DNA from: Bacteroidaceae bacterium
GTDB taxonomy: Bacteria > Bacteroidota > Bacteroidia > Bacteroidales > Bacteroidaceae
Direction of reading: 5' to 3'
Length of the DNA stretch: 64,000 bases
Assembly: GCA_017503235.1 (NCBI GenBank)
Contig: JAFVTL010000063.1
Coordinates: 1 to 64,000 of the forward strand
The notes under the pieces were generated by a model. It ran no database searches and was not told where the DNA came from. It saw nothing but the letters and a program-made list of their open reading frames with translations. Below are positions 24,610 to 33,004 of the stretch, in pieces (the stretch's first letter is position 1; every line of letters starts with the position of its first letter). A program made the translations under genes and the position numbers.

Positions 24610-26112
24610 TTATCCGCAGTGGAAATACTTTCTTACGAGTTTCAGCATTTCTTCCTGGTTGCCGTCTATCTCACTACGCAGGGTCTTGTCGTTGTAAGAA
24701 CGGAGCTTCTTGATGATGCCGTCGATCATAGCCGGGCTGAACACCTTATGTTCTTCAAAGATTGCTCTTTGTCTTTCCAGACAATCGGCTGATGCATAGC
24801 AGCTGTCGGGCAATTGTTCCAAATCCTTCAGTCTGTCTTCATTTTCCTTCTGGTGGATATTGACGTTGACGTATGTCTTGGCAGCGATTTCGAGTGCATT
24901 GCTCATCTCAAAGCCATGACGGCATGCTACCGCCAGTCCGGCGATGAGTTGGTACAAGTCTGCCGAGCCATCAGGAGAGCGCATTTCAACGGTCTGCTTC
25001 TGAGTGGTGTCGTAGTTGCTTTCTTTTTCCAACGGATTGGCTATCATGCACATGTCCGACTTGGCGGCCCATCCCAATGGTACGCGTACCAATACCGAAC
25101 GGTTGCGGTCGCCCCAGCAGATGTTGGTCGGTGCTTCCTGATGCGGAACCAGACGGAAGTAGGAAGTCGGATTGGTGTTTCCGAAAGCGGTAATGGATGG
25201 TGCCAGTTCCATCATGCCGGCAATGGCCTTGCGGGCAGTGGCTGAAAGGACACCGTTGTCAAGCATTTGGTTCTGTCCGTCCTTCACGATGCGCATGTGG
25301 ATATGGAGTCCCGAACCTGCCTTGCCGGTGGTAATCTTCGGAGCGAAAGTGATGTCGTATCCCGACTGGTAGGCCAAGTTGCGGATAATCCATTTGGCTA
25401 TCATCAGCTGGTCGGCGGCATCTTCCGCATTGACGGGAAGGAATTCGATTTCATTTTGTTCATAAATCAAGCCGTCGATGGTGAAGTTGCCTACTTCGGA
25501 GTGGCCGTACTTGATTTGTCCGCCGGCTTGTGCGATGTAAGCCATGCACTTGGTGCGGAAGTCGTTGAACTTGGCATAAGGAGCCGATTCGTGATAACCC
25601 TTCTGGTCGGTAGCCGGGAACATGCCACTATCGGGTGCAATGACGTAATATTCCAGTTCGCCCATGGCTTGGAATTGCATACCTGTCACATCGTTGAATG
25701 CTTTGCAAGCCTTGCGCAAGGTGTTCTCAGGAGAGCTTTCCAATGGTTCGCCGTCTTTGTTGAAGTAGGAGCAGAGCATGGAAAGAGTCGGCAATTCAGC
25801 GAATGGATCCAGGAATGCGGTACTGAAGCGGGGCATTACATAGAGGTCGCTGCTTCCTGCTTCGATGAAAGGGAAGAGGCTGGAGCCGTCTACGCGTTCG
25901 CCGCATGTGAGGATGGCATCGAGGTAGGCTTCGTTGTTGATTACGAAATTCAGTGTCTTCAGACGTCCGTCACCGGCGGGGTACATGAAGTTTACCATTT
26001 GGATGTTGTTGCCTTGGATGTAACGAACGATGTCCGCCTTTGTAAACTCTTTGCATGGCTTTCCTAAATAAGCGACCACGCGGTTGGGATTCATGGATAA
26101 TTCTTGATTCAT
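24610..26112 (-). CDS. glnA: Glutamine synthetase
   Basis: A 500-residue type I-like glutamine synthetase. The N-terminal beta-grasp part includes VNFMYPAGDGRLKTLNFV and ERVDGSSLF. The catalytic part has ELEYYVIAPD (metal-binding Glu), GSGLHIHMRI (about residue 275), and FRLVPHQEAPTNICWGDRNR for ATP/ammonia. It makes glutamine from glutamate and ammonia. It is transcribed alone from a TACATTTG box 36 bp upstream. An in-frame ATG six codons later is a possible alternative start. No adenylylation-site tyrosine could be placed with confidence. Confidence 0.95.
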   Translation of the reverse strand: MNQELSMNPNRVVAYLGKPCKEFTKADIVRYIQGNNIQMVNFMYPAGDGRLKTLNFVINNEAYLDAILTCGERVDGSSLFPFIEAGSSDLYVMPRFSTAFLDPFAELPTLSMLCSYFNKDGEPLESSPENTLRKACKAFNDVTGMQFQAMGELEYYVIAPDSGMFPATDQKGYHESAPYAKFNDFRTKCMAYIAQAGGQIKYGHSEVGNFTIDGLIYEQNEIEFLPVNAEDAADQLMIAKWIIRNLAYQSGYDITFAPKITTGKAGSGLHIHMRIVKDGQNQMLDNGVLSATARKAIAGMMELAPSITAFGNTNPTSYFRLVPHQEAPTNICWGDRNRSVLVRVPLGWAAKSDMCMIANPLEKESNYDTTQKQTVEMRSPDGSADLYQLIAGLAVACRHGFEMSNALEIAAKTYVNVNIHQKENEDRLKDLEQLPDSCYASADCLERQRAIFEEHKVFSPAMIDGIIKKLRSYNDKTLRSEIDGNQEEMLKLVRKYFHCG

Positions 26113-26148
26113 ATAATTAAAAGTTTTGTAGTTTATCTATGTGACGGG

Positions 26149-26156
26149 CAAATGTA
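26149..26156 (-). promoter_or_regulatory. -7 box for glnA
   Basis: TACATTTG on the minus strand, 36 bp before the start. A TTTG lies farther upstream than usual (24 bp). Confidence 0.5.
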
Positions 26157-26247
26157 TGAAAAGTTCGGTTTCTTTGTATACAAAATACCTGAAAAAATTA
26201 CAAAGAGTAAATAAAAACTGGGAATAATGTGCTTGTTGACACGAATT

Positions 26248-26337
26248 GTCATTTAGAGGAGCGATAGCGACGAAAAATCTCGGTAACACCCACTATGTGC
26301 TTCCGAGATCCTTCCTCCCTTCGGTCGTCTGGATGAC
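26248..26337. repeat. REP-like dyad between glnA and the HU-like gene
   Basis: GTCATTTAGAGGAGCGATAG ... AATCTCGG pairs with CCGAGATCC ... GGATGAC. The GTCAT...AATCTCGG...CCGAGAT...ATGAC pattern is a REP-type element I recognise as widespread in Bacteroidetes. There is one copy in this window. Confidence 0.7.
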
Positions 26338-26384
26338 AAAAAGTATTAATTGTTTTATGCTTTCCTAAAACTTCCCTTGTCCGT

Positions 26385-26990
26385 CTAAATGGAACGATAT
26401 ACAATGTGCGGCGCTCTTCCTTCCTTGTCAATCCTCCGTTCGAAGTACCATTTCCGGAGTTCGGATGTAGCCTTTCCTTTCAGCAGCCCGGTGAGCTGGG
26501 CGTAAGACTTGCAACTGATGAATCCGTTCTTCTCCAAGTAGCCGGTGAGGAGTTGGAACCGTTCCTCTTCCGTGTATTTGTCGGACGAAGTGCGGAAGCT
26601 CCGATAGGGCTCCACTCGTTCCAGCTTCATCTTTATGCTGATGGCTTTCCGTAATTTCTTCGAAGCCTGGAAGTTCACGTTGTCGAAGTGTACCGACTGG
26701 GCGCGGATTTCTTTCTTGTCCTTCACTCTCCGGCTCTTCAGGCTTGGCGAGAAAGTTCCTATCTCGCCGAGCTTCACGTTGTATCCTTCTGCCAGGTACT
26801 CTGCCAGTACGTCCTCCAGGTAAGTGACTACGCCGATGACGGTCGCTTCGTTCATCCCCGAATGATGTGCGGCGTGGTGCATGATGTCCTTCAATGTCTT
26901 GGTTCCTTCCGATACAATCTGTGGGTAAAGCGTTCCTTCTCCCTTTCCCTGCATGTCGGGCATTACTCTGAAATCATATTTCGCTTTCAT
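26385..26990 (-). CDS. HU-like DNA-binding protein with C-terminal extension
   Basis: A 201-residue protein. The first 130 residues or so follow the HU-like (HU-HIG) pattern of Bacteroidetes: KYDFRVMPDMQGKGEGTLYP, TVIGVVTYLEDVLAEYLAEG and KLGEIGTFSPSLKS. The C-terminal 70 residues (SSDKYTEEERFQLLTGYLEK, then SYAQLTGLLKGKATSELRKW) look like a helix-turn-helix region, which many family members lack. It probably binds DNA in the nucleoid; targets are unknown. I use the ATG at 26990 because the conserved family start is MKAKYDF-like; 20 upstream residues are unconserved. Nested palindromes lie upstream. Confidence 0.82.
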   Translation of the reverse strand: MKAKYDFRVMPDMQGKGEGTLYPQIVSEGTKTLKDIMHHAAHHSGMNEATVIGVVTYLEDVLAEYLAEGYNVKLGEIGTFSPSLKSRRVKDKKEIRAQSVHFDNVNFQASKKLRKAISIKMKLERVEPYRSFRTSSDKYTEEERFQLLTGYLEKNGFISCKSYAQLTGLLKGKATSELRKWYFERRIDKEGRAPHIVYRSI

Positions 26991-27059
26991 CCTCTTATAG
27001 TGTATATGTTTAAGTGTACAAACGTTGTATATAAGCCTTTTTCTCTGCATATAGTTTAC

Positions 27060-27139
27060 GTTTCATGCTTTGATTTATATAAACCAAACTTCAATCTGTA
27101 CATTTTAAAACATGAAATGTACGTTCCAAAGCATGAAAC
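27060..27139. promoter_or_regulatory. Nested palindromes upstream of the HU-like gene
   Basis: An outer 13-bp perfect inverted repeat, GTTTCATGCTTTG (27060-27072) and CAAAGCATGAAAC (27127-27139), encloses an inner one, GTACATTT (27098-27105) and AAATGTAC (27115-27122). It could be an operator for a dimeric regulator or a cruciform; no binding protein can be named. Confidence 0.55.
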
Positions 27140-27335
27140 ATAAACAGAATGCCTACAAATATACTAAATATATAGCTATTTCGTGCTTAATATAGTGTAT
27201 ATTTTTATTTAAATTCAAGGGTTGTTGCAAGAAAGCCTGTTCTTCCTGTGGCGCAGGTCGTTGATTGAGTCCTGAATATCTAATATACGCCATGTCTTTT
27301 TTGCCGATTTATTCGCTTGTCTGACATTATTTTAT
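27140..27335. other. Non-coding AT-rich spacer
   Basis: I see no gene, tRNA or clear repeat here. It separates the palindromic region from the promoter of the next operon. Confidence 0.5.
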
Positions 27336-27343
27336 TACATTTG
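27336..27343 (+). promoter_or_regulatory. -7 box for the M15 peptidase gene and its leader
   Basis: TACATTTG, with a weak TTG element about 16 bp upstream. The implied transcript would start near 27350 and carry a leader of about 175 nt that includes the 24-codon frame. Confidence 0.45.
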
Positions 27344-27372
27344 TATTGTGGAAGACTACTTTCTAAAGTGAG

Positions 27373-27447
27373 ATGGGAAGTACCCAAGAAACTCAATTGA
27401 CTACCCAAGAAATGGTAACAAGTACCCAAGAAACGACGGCAGAATAA
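27373..27447 (+). CDS. Possible 24-residue leader peptide with threefold STQE repeat
   Basis: ATG to TAA, 24 codons. The DNA unit ACCCAAGAAA occurs three times, giving TQE at residues 4-6, 12-14 and 18-20. It sits between a promoter-like box and the peptidase start, 78 bp before the latter. It may be a leader peptide or only a short tandem repeat; there is no protein-level evidence. Confidence 0.3.
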   Translation: MGSTQETQLTTQEMVTSTQETTAE

Positions 27448-27525
27448 CCGTCAGTTGTAATTGTTATTTAAAGGAAGTGAACCAACGGCCTAATTATACT
27501 TTCCCATTCGATAAACAAACTTAAT

Positions 27526-28182
27526 ATGAACAATTCCATAAGAATACTGACTGCATTTTGCATGTTTGCTTGGATATGCATGGGTAGCATCCATGCCCAG
27601 CAGGTGGATACGCTCTTTTGTCAGAGGCAGATAGATGAGGGGGTGTTCCAGCGCATCAAGGGGAAGTCGTATAAGGAGGGGTGTACCGTGCCGCTCACCG
27701 ATTTGCGCTATCTGCAAGTGATGCATTATGATGGGAATGGTAACGTTTGTCGGGGAGAGTTGATTTGTCATTATTCCATCAGTGATGATTTGCTCGCTAT
27801 TTTCCGTAGGTTGTACGAAGCCCGATATCCCATTGAACGAATGGTGCTGGTGGATGAATATGATGCTGACGATGAGGCTTCGATGGCGGACAACAATACG
27901 TCTGCATTCAATTTCCGTTATGTGTCGGGTACCCGGCGTTTGTCCAAGCATAGTCAAGGCTTGGCGATTGACATCAATCCCTTTTACAATCCTTATGTGC
28001 GAAAGCGGGGAGGGAAGAACTTGATTTCTCCGAAGGGGGCGGAAGCCTATACTGACCGTACCCAAAACTTTCCTTATAAGATAGATCGCAATGATTTATG
28101 CTACAAACTATTCAAGGCGCATGGCTTCAGGTGGGGAGGCGATTGGAAGAACAGCAAGGATTATCAGCACTTTGAGAAGTGA
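27526..28182 (+). CDS. M15-family metallopeptidase (peptidoglycan D,D- or L,D-peptidase)
   Basis: A 218-residue exported protein. The signal peptide covers about residues 1-24 (MFAWICMGSIHA). Zinc-site motifs are SKHSQGLAIDINP (His and Asp, about residues 143-155) and GFRWGGDWKNSKDYQHFE (final His), the D-Ala-D-Ala carboxypeptidase/endolysin M15 pattern. It probably trims peptide side chains of peptidoglycan in the periplasm. Several phage endolysins share this fold, but I see no phage genes here. Confidence 0.88.
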   Translation: MNNSIRILTAFCMFAWICMGSIHAQQVDTLFCQRQIDEGVFQRIKGKSYKEGCTVPLTDLRYLQVMHYDGNGNVCRGELICHYSISDDLLAIFRRLYEARYPIERMVLVDEYDADDEASMADNNTSAFNFRYVSGTRRLSKHSQGLAIDINPFYNPYVRKRGGKNLISPKGAEAYTDRTQNFPYKIDRNDLCYKLFKAHGFRWGGDWKNSKDYQHFEK

Positions 28183-28196
28183 TATTTCCTTAAGCA

Positions 28197-28228
28197 TTTG
28201 GTAATGTGAAATTATTTCCATACTTTTA
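28197..28228 (+). promoter_or_regulatory. Promoter of the HEFAH metallopeptidase gene
   Basis: TTTG at 28197-28200 and TACTTTTA at 28221-28228, 20 bp apart, about 35 bp before the start. Confidence 0.55.
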
Positions 28229-28262
28229 CGAATCAAAACCTTAATTCTCAAAATATACCATT

Positions 28263-29114
28263 ATGATGAAGAAAATCTGTCATGCAATGTTGTTGTCCGC
28301 ATTCCTTTGCGGATGTGGAAACGGTAACACTGAAAAGCAAGCCGTAGTAGAAGTGAATCTTCCCGTAGAAAAGCCGTTGATTACTGCTCCTCCCGATTCT
28401 TTGGGACTTGACCCGTTCTACAAGAAGTATATGAATGTGAACGGAATCCCTGTATGTAGCTCATGGAGAGTGCCCGACAGTTGTTTCCATGCGGCTTACA
28501 TTACTTTCAAGGCTTTGACCGATATGCTTCCTGAAAAGGTGATGAAGTCATTGACGGACAACAAGGCTCGTGTCACCATCATGGCTCGTTATGAAGGAAC
28601 CACTGATGTGCCCGAACATGCTTATTTGGTGAATGATACAACCATCAACTGGGATTTGCGTGCCCGTGGATTGGGAGGTACACTCCATATGCCACTCAGC
28701 TCTTGTGCCGAAGAAAATATCCTGGCTTATCAGATAGACAAGTATCATGCTGAGAACATTGCCATCCATGAATTCGCGCATACCATTCATTATGTAGGCA
28801 TTGCGCCCATCGAACCAGGCTTCAACGATGAACTTCAAAGAGGTCTCGATGCCGCTTTGGCCGAAGGCAAATATAAGAATGTGTATGCAGGTACCAACAT
28901 TGCCGAGTATTGGGCAGAAGGCGTACAGAATTGGTTTAATGTCAATGCCGAAGTAGATAAGGATGGAGGCGATGGAAAGCATAATATGGTGAATACAAGA
29001 GAGGAAATGAAGCGCTATGACCCTACCTTGTATAACATCCTCGCCAGATATTTCCCTGCTACTGACCAACCGATCAGCCGCCACAAGAAGGTAAATCTGT
29101 ATGATTGGAAGTAA
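28263..29114 (+). CDS. Lipoprotein with HExxH zinc-protease motif
   Basis: A 283-residue lipoprotein; the lipobox FLCGC ends the signal peptide at about residue 19. The zinc motif IAIHEFAHTIHY (about residues 164-175) is followed by NIAEYWAEGVQNWF near residue 218, where the Glu could be the third ligand as in gluzincin-type peptidases. GGDGKHNMVNTREEM and YDPTLYNILARYF complete the C-terminus. It probably works in the periplasm or on the cell surface. The substrate is unknown. A strong hairpin terminator follows the stop. Confidence 0.78.
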   Translation: MMKKICHAMLLSAFLCGCGNGNTEKQAVVEVNLPVEKPLITAPPDSLGLDPFYKKYMNVNGIPVCSSWRVPDSCFHAAYITFKALTDMLPEKVMKSLTDNKARVTIMARYEGTTDVPEHAYLVNDTTINWDLRARGLGGTLHMPLSSCAEENILAYQIDKYHAENIAIHEFAHTIHYVGIAPIEPGFNDELQRGLDAALAEGKYKNVYAGTNIAEYWAEGVQNWFNVNAEVDKDGGDGKHNMVNTREEMKRYDPTLYNILARYFPATDQPISRHKKVNLYDWK

Positions 29115-29157
29115 TATTAGATAAGGTAGTTCTAACTACTATCCATGAAAGCAAATG

Positions 29158-29183
29158 AAAAGGAGGAGCTGTTTCCTCCTTTT
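29158..29183 (+). terminator. Terminator after the HEFAH lipoprotein gene
   Basis: Arms AAAAGGAGGA and TCCTCCTTTT around a 6-base loop, followed by more T residues. Confidence 0.88.
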
Positions 29184-29210
29184 TTTTATGATTCTTTTTC
29201 TTTTGATTGT

Positions 29211-29241
29211 TTTGCGGGGTGGGGAAGAAATACTAATTTTG
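29211..29241 (+). promoter_or_regulatory. Promoter of the DUF1846 gene
   Basis: TTTG at 29211-29214 and TAATTTTG at 29234-29241, 19 bp apart: a canonical Bacteroidetes promoter 22 bp before the start codon. Confidence 0.8.
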
Positions 29242-29262
29242 TACTCCATATTCAGATGAAAT

Positions 29263-30765
29263 ATGAAAATAGGTTTCGATAACGAGAAGTATCTCAAGAT
29301 ACAATCCGAACAGATCAAGAAGCGCATCGCTCAGTTCGGTGACAAACTGTATCTTGAATTCGGAGGTAAATTGTTTGATGATAATCACGCTAGTCGTGTG
29401 TTGCCTGGTTTCTTGCCGGACAGCAAATTGCGTATGTTGATGCAATTGAGCGAATATGCCGAAATTGTAACGGTAATCAGTGCGCTTGACATCGAAAAGA
29501 ACAAGATGCGTAGCGACTTGGGTATTACTTACGATGAAGACGTATTGCGTTTGCGCGGTGAGTTTGAAAGAGTGGGATTGTATGCCGGAGGCGTAGTCAT
29601 TACCCACTATAACGGACAGGCAAGTGCAGACGCCTATCGGAAACGTTTGGAGCGTCAGGGTATCAAGGTCTATTATCATTACACCATAGAAGGCTATCCG
29701 CATAATGTCGCATTGATTGATTCTGAAGAAGGCTTTGGTAAGAATGACTATGTGGAAACTACCCGTCCGTTGGTTATCATTACCGCTCCGGGACCTGGTA
29801 GCGGCAAGATGGCGGTTTGTTTGAGCCAGCTCTATCATGAAAACAAGAAGAACGTGAAGGCGGGTTATGCCAAATTCGAAACCTTCCCCGTTTGGAATCT
29901 TCCTCTGAAACATCCTGTGAATATGGCTTACGAGGCTGCTACGGCCGACTTGAACGATGTGAATATGATTGACCCATTCCATTTGGAAGCTTATGGAAAC
30001 ATTGCGGTAAACTATAATCGTGACATCGAGATATTCCCGGTGCTGAATGCCATCTTTGAAAGCATTTACGGCGAAAGCCCCTACAAGTCGCCTACCGATA
30101 TGGGTGTGAACATGATCGGTTATTGTATGAGCGACGAGGAAGTATGTTGTGAAGCTGCCCGCGATGAAATTATCCGAAGATATTATTATGCGTTGGGTAA
30201 TTTGGCATTGAAGGGAAACAACGAAAATGAAGTCAATAAGATAGCGTTGATTCTCAAACAAGCCAAGCTGACTACCGGATATCGAAAGACTACCATCGCC
30301 GCTCGTGAAAGAAAAGAACAGTTGGGAGGTATCCCTTCAGCGGCAATCGAATTGCAGGACGGTACTATTGTTACGGCTCATTCAAGTGCTTTGCTCGGTT
30401 CGAGTGCGGCATTGATATTGAATGCAACCAAGCACTTGGCCGGTATACCGCACGACATGAAGCTGATTCCTCAGGAACTGATAGAACCCGTCCAAAAGAC
30501 AAAGGTGGAATACCTTCATGGACGCAATCCCCGCTTGCATACGGACGAAGTGCTGGTCGCTCTGTCCATCTTGAGCAATCACGATGAGAATTGCCGGAAG
30601 GCCCTTGCCCAATTGCCGGAGTTGAACGGATGTCAGGTTCATTCAACGGTGATGTTGAGTGAGGTGGATAGGAAGATATTCAAGAAACTGGGAATAGGAT
30701 TGACTTGTGATCCGGTAAAAAAGGAAAGGATTAAAAATACAGACATAGAAAAAGGGGGATGTTAA
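29263..30765 (+). CDS. DUF1846 domain protein
   Basis: A 500-residue protein that matches DUF1846 along its whole length. It starts GFDNEKYLKIQSEQIKKRI, has LEFGGKLFDDNHASRVLPGF (about residues 31-50), then ITAPGPGSGKMAVCLSQLYH (about 170-189), a P-loop-like nucleotide site, and HPVNMAYEAATADLNDVNMI. Conserved in many anaerobes and Firmicutes. The reaction is unknown; the glycine-rich loop suggests a nucleotide-dependent enzyme. It is transcribed alone. Its stop codon lies in the loop of the terminator hairpin. Confidence 0.92.
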   Translation: MKIGFDNEKYLKIQSEQIKKRIAQFGDKLYLEFGGKLFDDNHASRVLPGFLPDSKLRMLMQLSEYAEIVTVISALDIEKNKMRSDLGITYDEDVLRLRGEFERVGLYAGGVVITHYNGQASADAYRKRLERQGIKVYYHYTIEGYPHNVALIDSEEGFGKNDYVETTRPLVIITAPGPGSGKMAVCLSQLYHENKKNVKAGYAKFETFPVWNLPLKHPVNMAYEAATADLNDVNMIDPFHLEAYGNIAVNYNRDIEIFPVLNAIFESIYGESPYKSPTDMGVNMIGYCMSDEEVCCEAARDEIIRRYYYALGNLALKGNNENEVNKIALILKQAKLTTGYRKTTIAARERKEQLGGIPSAAIELQDGTIVTAHSSALLGSSAALILNATKHLAGIPHDMKLIPQELIEPVQKTKVEYLHGRNPRLHTDEVLVALSILSNHDENCRKALAQLPELNGCQVHSTVMLSEVDRKIFKKLGIGLTCDPVKKERIKNTDIEKGGC

Positions 30766-30776
30766 CATCCCCCTTT
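30750..30776 (+). terminator. Bidirectional terminator overlapping the DUF1846 stop
   Basis: AAAGGGGGATG-TTAA-CATCCCCCTTT. The TAA stop (30763-30765) lies in the centre, so the last codons are in the left arm. It serves both convergent genes. Confidence 0.88.
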
Positions 30777-30780
30777 CTTT

Positions 30781-32883
30781 TTATTTCTTCAACCACTTGT
30801 CCAGCCAATTGAAGAAAGTGCGTTGCCAAAGCACCCCATTTTGTGGCTTGAGTACCCAGTGGTTTTCATCCGGATAAATCAGCAACTCAGCAGGGACACC
30901 ACGCATGATGGCGGCATCGAAAGCAGCCATGGCATGGTTAGGAAGGATGCGGAAGTCCTTTTCTCCGTGGATGCAGAGGATAGGAGTGTCCCACTTGTCG
31001 ACGAACTTGTGTGGTGAGTTGGCGAAAGTTCCTTGGGCAATCTTGTTTCCTTTTTCCCAATAAGCGCCACCCATATCCCAGTTGGCGAACCATTTTTCTT
31101 CCGTTTCGAGATATTGCATTTCCATGTTGAAGATACCATCGTGCGAGATGAACGCTTTGAAGCGCTTGTCGTGGTGGCCGGCCAACCAATATACGGAGAA
31201 TCCTCCGAAGCTGGCACCGACGCATCCCAAACGGTCTTTGTCTACGTAGGGTTCCTTGCAGATGTCATCAATAGCGGTCAAATAGTCACGCATGCACTGG
31301 CCTCCATAATCACCGCTGATTTGTTCCAACCATTCCATGCCGAATCCCGGAAGACCGCGACGGTTAGGAGCTACGATGATGTAGTCATTGGCGGCCATTA
31401 TCTGGAAATTCCAACGATAGCTCCAGAACTGGCTGACAGGACTTTGTGGGCCTCCTTCGCAGAAGAGAAGGGTAGGATACTTCTTGTTCGGGTCGAAGTT
31501 GCTTGGATAGATTACCCATGAATGGAGGGGCTTTCCATCGCTGGCGGTTGTCCAACGGGCTTCTACCTTACCGAGTGCCAACTTGTTGAAGATATGGTCG
31601 TTTTCGTGTGTAATCTGTGCAATGTTACCATCAACAGGGTTCAATGTATAGATTTCATCTGCATGGCTGATGGAGTGACGCTTGGTGATGATTTGTTCGC
31701 CCAATAAGGCTACGGAAGCATAATCGTAGTCGCCTTCGGTGAGCTTCTTCACTTCGCCGTTCAGGTTGGTTTGATAAATCATGCTGGTTGCATGCCATAC
31801 ACCAGTGAAATACAATGTGTGATTGTCGTTGGCCCAACAATATGCGTCAACGCCGCTTTCAAAGCTTTCGGTCACGTATTTCTTTTCACCACTCTTCAAG
31901 TCCATGATGCAGAGGCGGTTTCGGTCGCTTTCATATCCGTCGCGCTCCATGCTTTGCCATGCAATGTACTTGCCGTCGGGCGAGAAGGTCGGGTTGGTGT
32001 CGTAACCCATGTTGCGGTCGGCGTTGTCATCTTGCTTGCAGAGATTGGTGGTGTTCTTGCTGTCCAAATAATAAAGGAAGATGTCCGAATCGGTAGAAAT
32101 GGCGTATTGGAGGCCGGTCTTCTTTCGGCAAGTGTAGGCGATGCTACGTGAGTCGGGGCTCCATGCCAATTGTTCGATACCTCCGAAAGGCTTCATCGGT
32201 GCTTCGTAAGGTTCACCTTCCAGAATGTCGGTTGCCTGACCCATTTGGTTTCCGTCAAAGTCGGCAACGAACGGATGAGGAATGGTTTCTACCCATTCGT
32301 CCCAATGCTTGTACATCAAGTCGTTTACGATGATGCCGGTTGTTTTGGGAAGGTCGGGGTGAAGGTCAACGGTGCGTTGTCCGTACTTCACTTGCGAGAT
32401 GAAGAGAATCTTGCTTTCGTCGGGCGAGAAGGCGAATCCTTCAATGGCTCCGTCATAATTGGAGAGGATGCGGCGTTCTGTTCCGTCCGGATTCATTTCC
32501 CATATCTGGCTTCCTCCCTTTTCGTTGCTCAGGAAGGCAATTTTAGTTCCGCCTTTAATCCATTGCGGGTCTCCTTCGTTGAAGGCGGTAGTGGTAAGCA
32601 GGGTGTTGTTGCTTCCGTCGGCATCCATCACATAGATGACGCGGTGGCTCTTGTCCTGCTCTACGCTATAGTAAGCTACGGTGTAGGCAATTTTCTTGCC
32701 GTCGGGTGATACACTCAGGCTTCCGATTCGTCCCATAGCCCAAAGGGCTTCAGGAGTCATGCGTCCGTCCTTTACGGTTATCTCTTGGCGTCCGATAATC
32801 GGCGCGTTGCTTTCCTGCTTCACGTCGGTGCAGGATGTAGCGAGCGTCAGTGCTACCATAAGGGCTACGTTTGTTTTTTTCAT
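30781..32883 (-). CDS. Dipeptidyl peptidase-like S9 family peptidase (lipoprotein)
   Basis: A 700-residue exported serine peptidase. The signal peptide ends in LATSC (about residue 17), so it is probably a lipoprotein. The N-terminal half is a beta-propeller made of WD40-like TolB repeats (IGSLSVSPDGKKIAYTV, FAFSPDESKILF). The catalytic alpha/beta-hydrolase domain has the nucleophile GASFGGFSVYW, the Asp in HGEKDFRILPNHAM and the His in PDENHWVLKP. The length and order match DPP5-type peptidases, which release dipeptides in the periplasm. I use the ATG at 32883; an upstream frame adds 18 unconserved residues. Confidence 0.93.
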   Translation of the reverse strand: MKKTNVALMVALTLATSCTDVKQESNAPIIGRQEITVKDGRMTPEALWAMGRIGSLSVSPDGKKIAYTVAYYSVEQDKSHRVIYVMDADGSNNTLLTTTAFNEGDPQWIKGGTKIAFLSNEKGGSQIWEMNPDGTERRILSNYDGAIEGFAFSPDESKILFISQVKYGQRTVDLHPDLPKTTGIIVNDLMYKHWDEWVETIPHPFVADFDGNQMGQATDILEGEPYEAPMKPFGGIEQLAWSPDSRSIAYTCRKKTGLQYAISTDSDIFLYYLDSKNTTNLCKQDDNADRNMGYDTNPTFSPDGKYIAWQSMERDGYESDRNRLCIMDLKSGEKKYVTESFESGVDAYCWANDNHTLYFTGVWHATSMIYQTNLNGEVKKLTEGDYDYASVALLGEQIITKRHSISHADEIYTLNPVDGNIAQITHENDHIFNKLALGKVEARWTTASDGKPLHSWVIYPSNFDPNKKYPTLLFCEGGPQSPVSQFWSYRWNFQIMAANDYIIVAPNRRGLPGFGMEWLEQISGDYGGQCMRDYLTAIDDICKEPYVDKDRLGCVGASFGGFSVYWLAGHHDKRFKAFISHDGIFNMEMQYLETEEKWFANWDMGGAYWEKGNKIAQGTFANSPHKFVDKWDTPILCIHGEKDFRILPNHAMAAFDAAIMRGVPAELLIYPDENHWVLKPQNGVLWQRTFFNWLDKWLKK

Positions 32884-32912
32884 GATTCGATAGAGGTTAT
32901 TTGATTGATTTA

Positions 32913-32981
32913 AGGCACGGATTACACGGATTAACACGGTTGAGACATTAACATTCCGTGAAATCTGTGCAATCCGTGCCT
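32913..32981. repeat. Dyad repeat A, copy 2
   Basis: AGGCACGGATTACACGGATT ... CAATCCGTGCCT. The shortest copy, with a reduced loop. It lies between the peptidase start and the yidC stop. Confidence 0.85.
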
Positions 32982-33004
32982 GTTCTTGTTGTTATGTTTT
33001 AGGA

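Noticed and set aside
27526..28182. Phage endolysin or prophage remnant
   Set aside because: The M15 fold occurs in phages, but this protein has a signal peptide and no phage genes are near.
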